Assembly: GCA_900088475.1 (NCBI GenBank)
Contig: FLMG01001143.1
Location: forward strand, 13,258-75,782
Direction: 5' to 3'
Length of the DNA: 62,525 nt
From: Hyphochytrium catenoides
Taxonomy: Eukaryota; Sar; Hyphochytriomycetes; Hyphochytriales; Hyphochytriaceae
Shown: positions 61,901 to 62,525 of the stretch, one piece after another
Position numbering within the stretch: position 1 is the first letter of the stretch
Layout: the number at the start of each line of letters is the position of its first letter
Position numbers and translations under genes: made by a program
The notes under the pieces: generated by a model
Database searches by the model: none
Told to the model about the DNA's origin: nothing
Seen by the model: the letters and a program-made list of their open reading frames with translations, nothing else

Positions 61901-62525
61901 CTAAAACTGTTCAACGTCAGGTAGTTCGGGAAGAAAAGTGCGTGCAATGCGGCTCGGAGCTGCTTCCCTATCCTTTTCAGCTCTAGGCCTTCCTTTAGAG
62001 AGTCCAAGTGGTGGATTGGCTGGTCGACCAGGGTCGGAAGAAGATCTAAGGCGCTGAAGAATGCTGTCCGCGAAGGCTGCAAGCTCCACGCCATCGTCTA
62101 AGAGCTTCTGAGCACATCGTGCAAGCTCCTTTCGTAGCCGCTTCACATCCTATTTTGATGAAGAGGCAGCCATCAAGGCAAATCGAGACAGATGGCTGTA
62201 AGCAACAGATTGCGGACCTCAAAGAAGCATCATACTAGAAAGCGAGGGTCACAAAATGAGAGATGCAGACCCTCTAACGGATCTCACGAGGCATTGGATC
62301 GTTGCCTACCTCTTGGCCGGATTTGAGCTCCGCTACGAGAACAGCATCAATCCCGTCTAGCAGGAGCTTCTCAAGTTGTCCTACCAGCTGAGCGAGCTGG
62401 CCCTTCACTGTCGCTACCTCAGGTACTGTCTAGAAGGCGTAAAGATGTCAAGAGAAGAAGACGAAGGGTCCATTAGACAAACGTTGGGCCCATAATTACA
62501 GAGTAAAGCCGTTCCCTTACGAGCA
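61901..62525 (-). CDS. Unidentified helical protein, 3' exons only
   Basis: Two exons are readable on the minus strand. The upstream one ends TVKGQLAQLVGQLEKLLLDGIDAVLVAELKSGQE, split here only by description, and joins through an intron (about 62154-62310) to DVKRLRKELARCAQKLLDDG, continuing to ELAAFADSILQRL, a proline/arginine-rich linker (GLSKGRPRAEKD) and a terminus LPELPDVEQF with TAG at 61901. The segments look alpha-helical or coiled-coil. No family is recognised and the 5' part lies beyond the right edge. Confidence 0.65.

Noticed and set aside
1-62525. tRNA, rRNA, CRISPR arrays, prophage or insertion sequences
   Set aside because: I found no cloverleaf with a consistent T-arm, no rRNA stretch and no regularly spaced identical repeats; the genes are spliced nuclear genes.

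Overview
The window is a 62.5 kb piece of draft nuclear DNA (one 72-base N gap) from an intron-rich eukaryote. Nearly every gene is cut by short GT-AG introns, mostly 40-90 bp and sometimes 200-260 bp, and genes sit close together on both strands. The mix suggests a protist of the algal/stramenopile kind: Raptor of TOR complex 1, an ALDH22-type aldehyde dehydrogenase otherwise best known from plants, an EF-hand protein with cilium-like motifs, a PSI plus giant solenoid surface protein, and two Orai-like channels. Lineage is an inference; I could not search databases.

Layout, left to right. 1-14583 (minus) is the 5' part of one enormous gene: signal peptide, two cysteine-rich PSI-like modules, then about 290 degenerate 15-residue coils of a Gly/Ser beta-solenoid running off the left edge. 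About 2.4 kb of mostly non-coding DNA and the N gap follow. 17016-18804 (minus) is the GDP-mannose pyrophosphorylase alpha (regulatory) subunit. 19560-25045 (plus) is Raptor. 25183-27871 (minus) is an RNI-type leucine-rich-repeat protein, and just upstream of it on the same strand (27989 to about 38180) is a very large coiled-coil protein with a CLU-like core and a LamG-like domain. 38659-39974 (minus) is an EF-hand protein.

The right half holds a SIP5-like RING protein (about 41110-42534, plus), a mitochondrial DNL zinc-finger protein (43410-44194, plus), two Orai-like channel paralogues (45448-46743 and 50060-51617, both plus) with a membrane-anchored ALDH22-type enzyme between them on the minus strand (46837-49317), a carnitine acyltransferase (51914 to about 55855, minus), a Band-7/SPFH membrane protein (56848-58820, minus), a ModF-like tandem ABC ATPase (59695-61877, plus) and the 3' end of an unidentified helical protein (61901 to the edge, minus).

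There is no operon-like logic; this is a eukaryotic neighbourhood. Several members would act at membranes or mitochondria (Orai-like, SPFH, DNL, carnitine acyltransferase, ABC ATPase). The most unusual items are the giant secreted solenoid with its phase-1 introns placed in the same glycine codon of the repeat, and the Orai pair in which one copy carries Gln where the pore glutamate should be.
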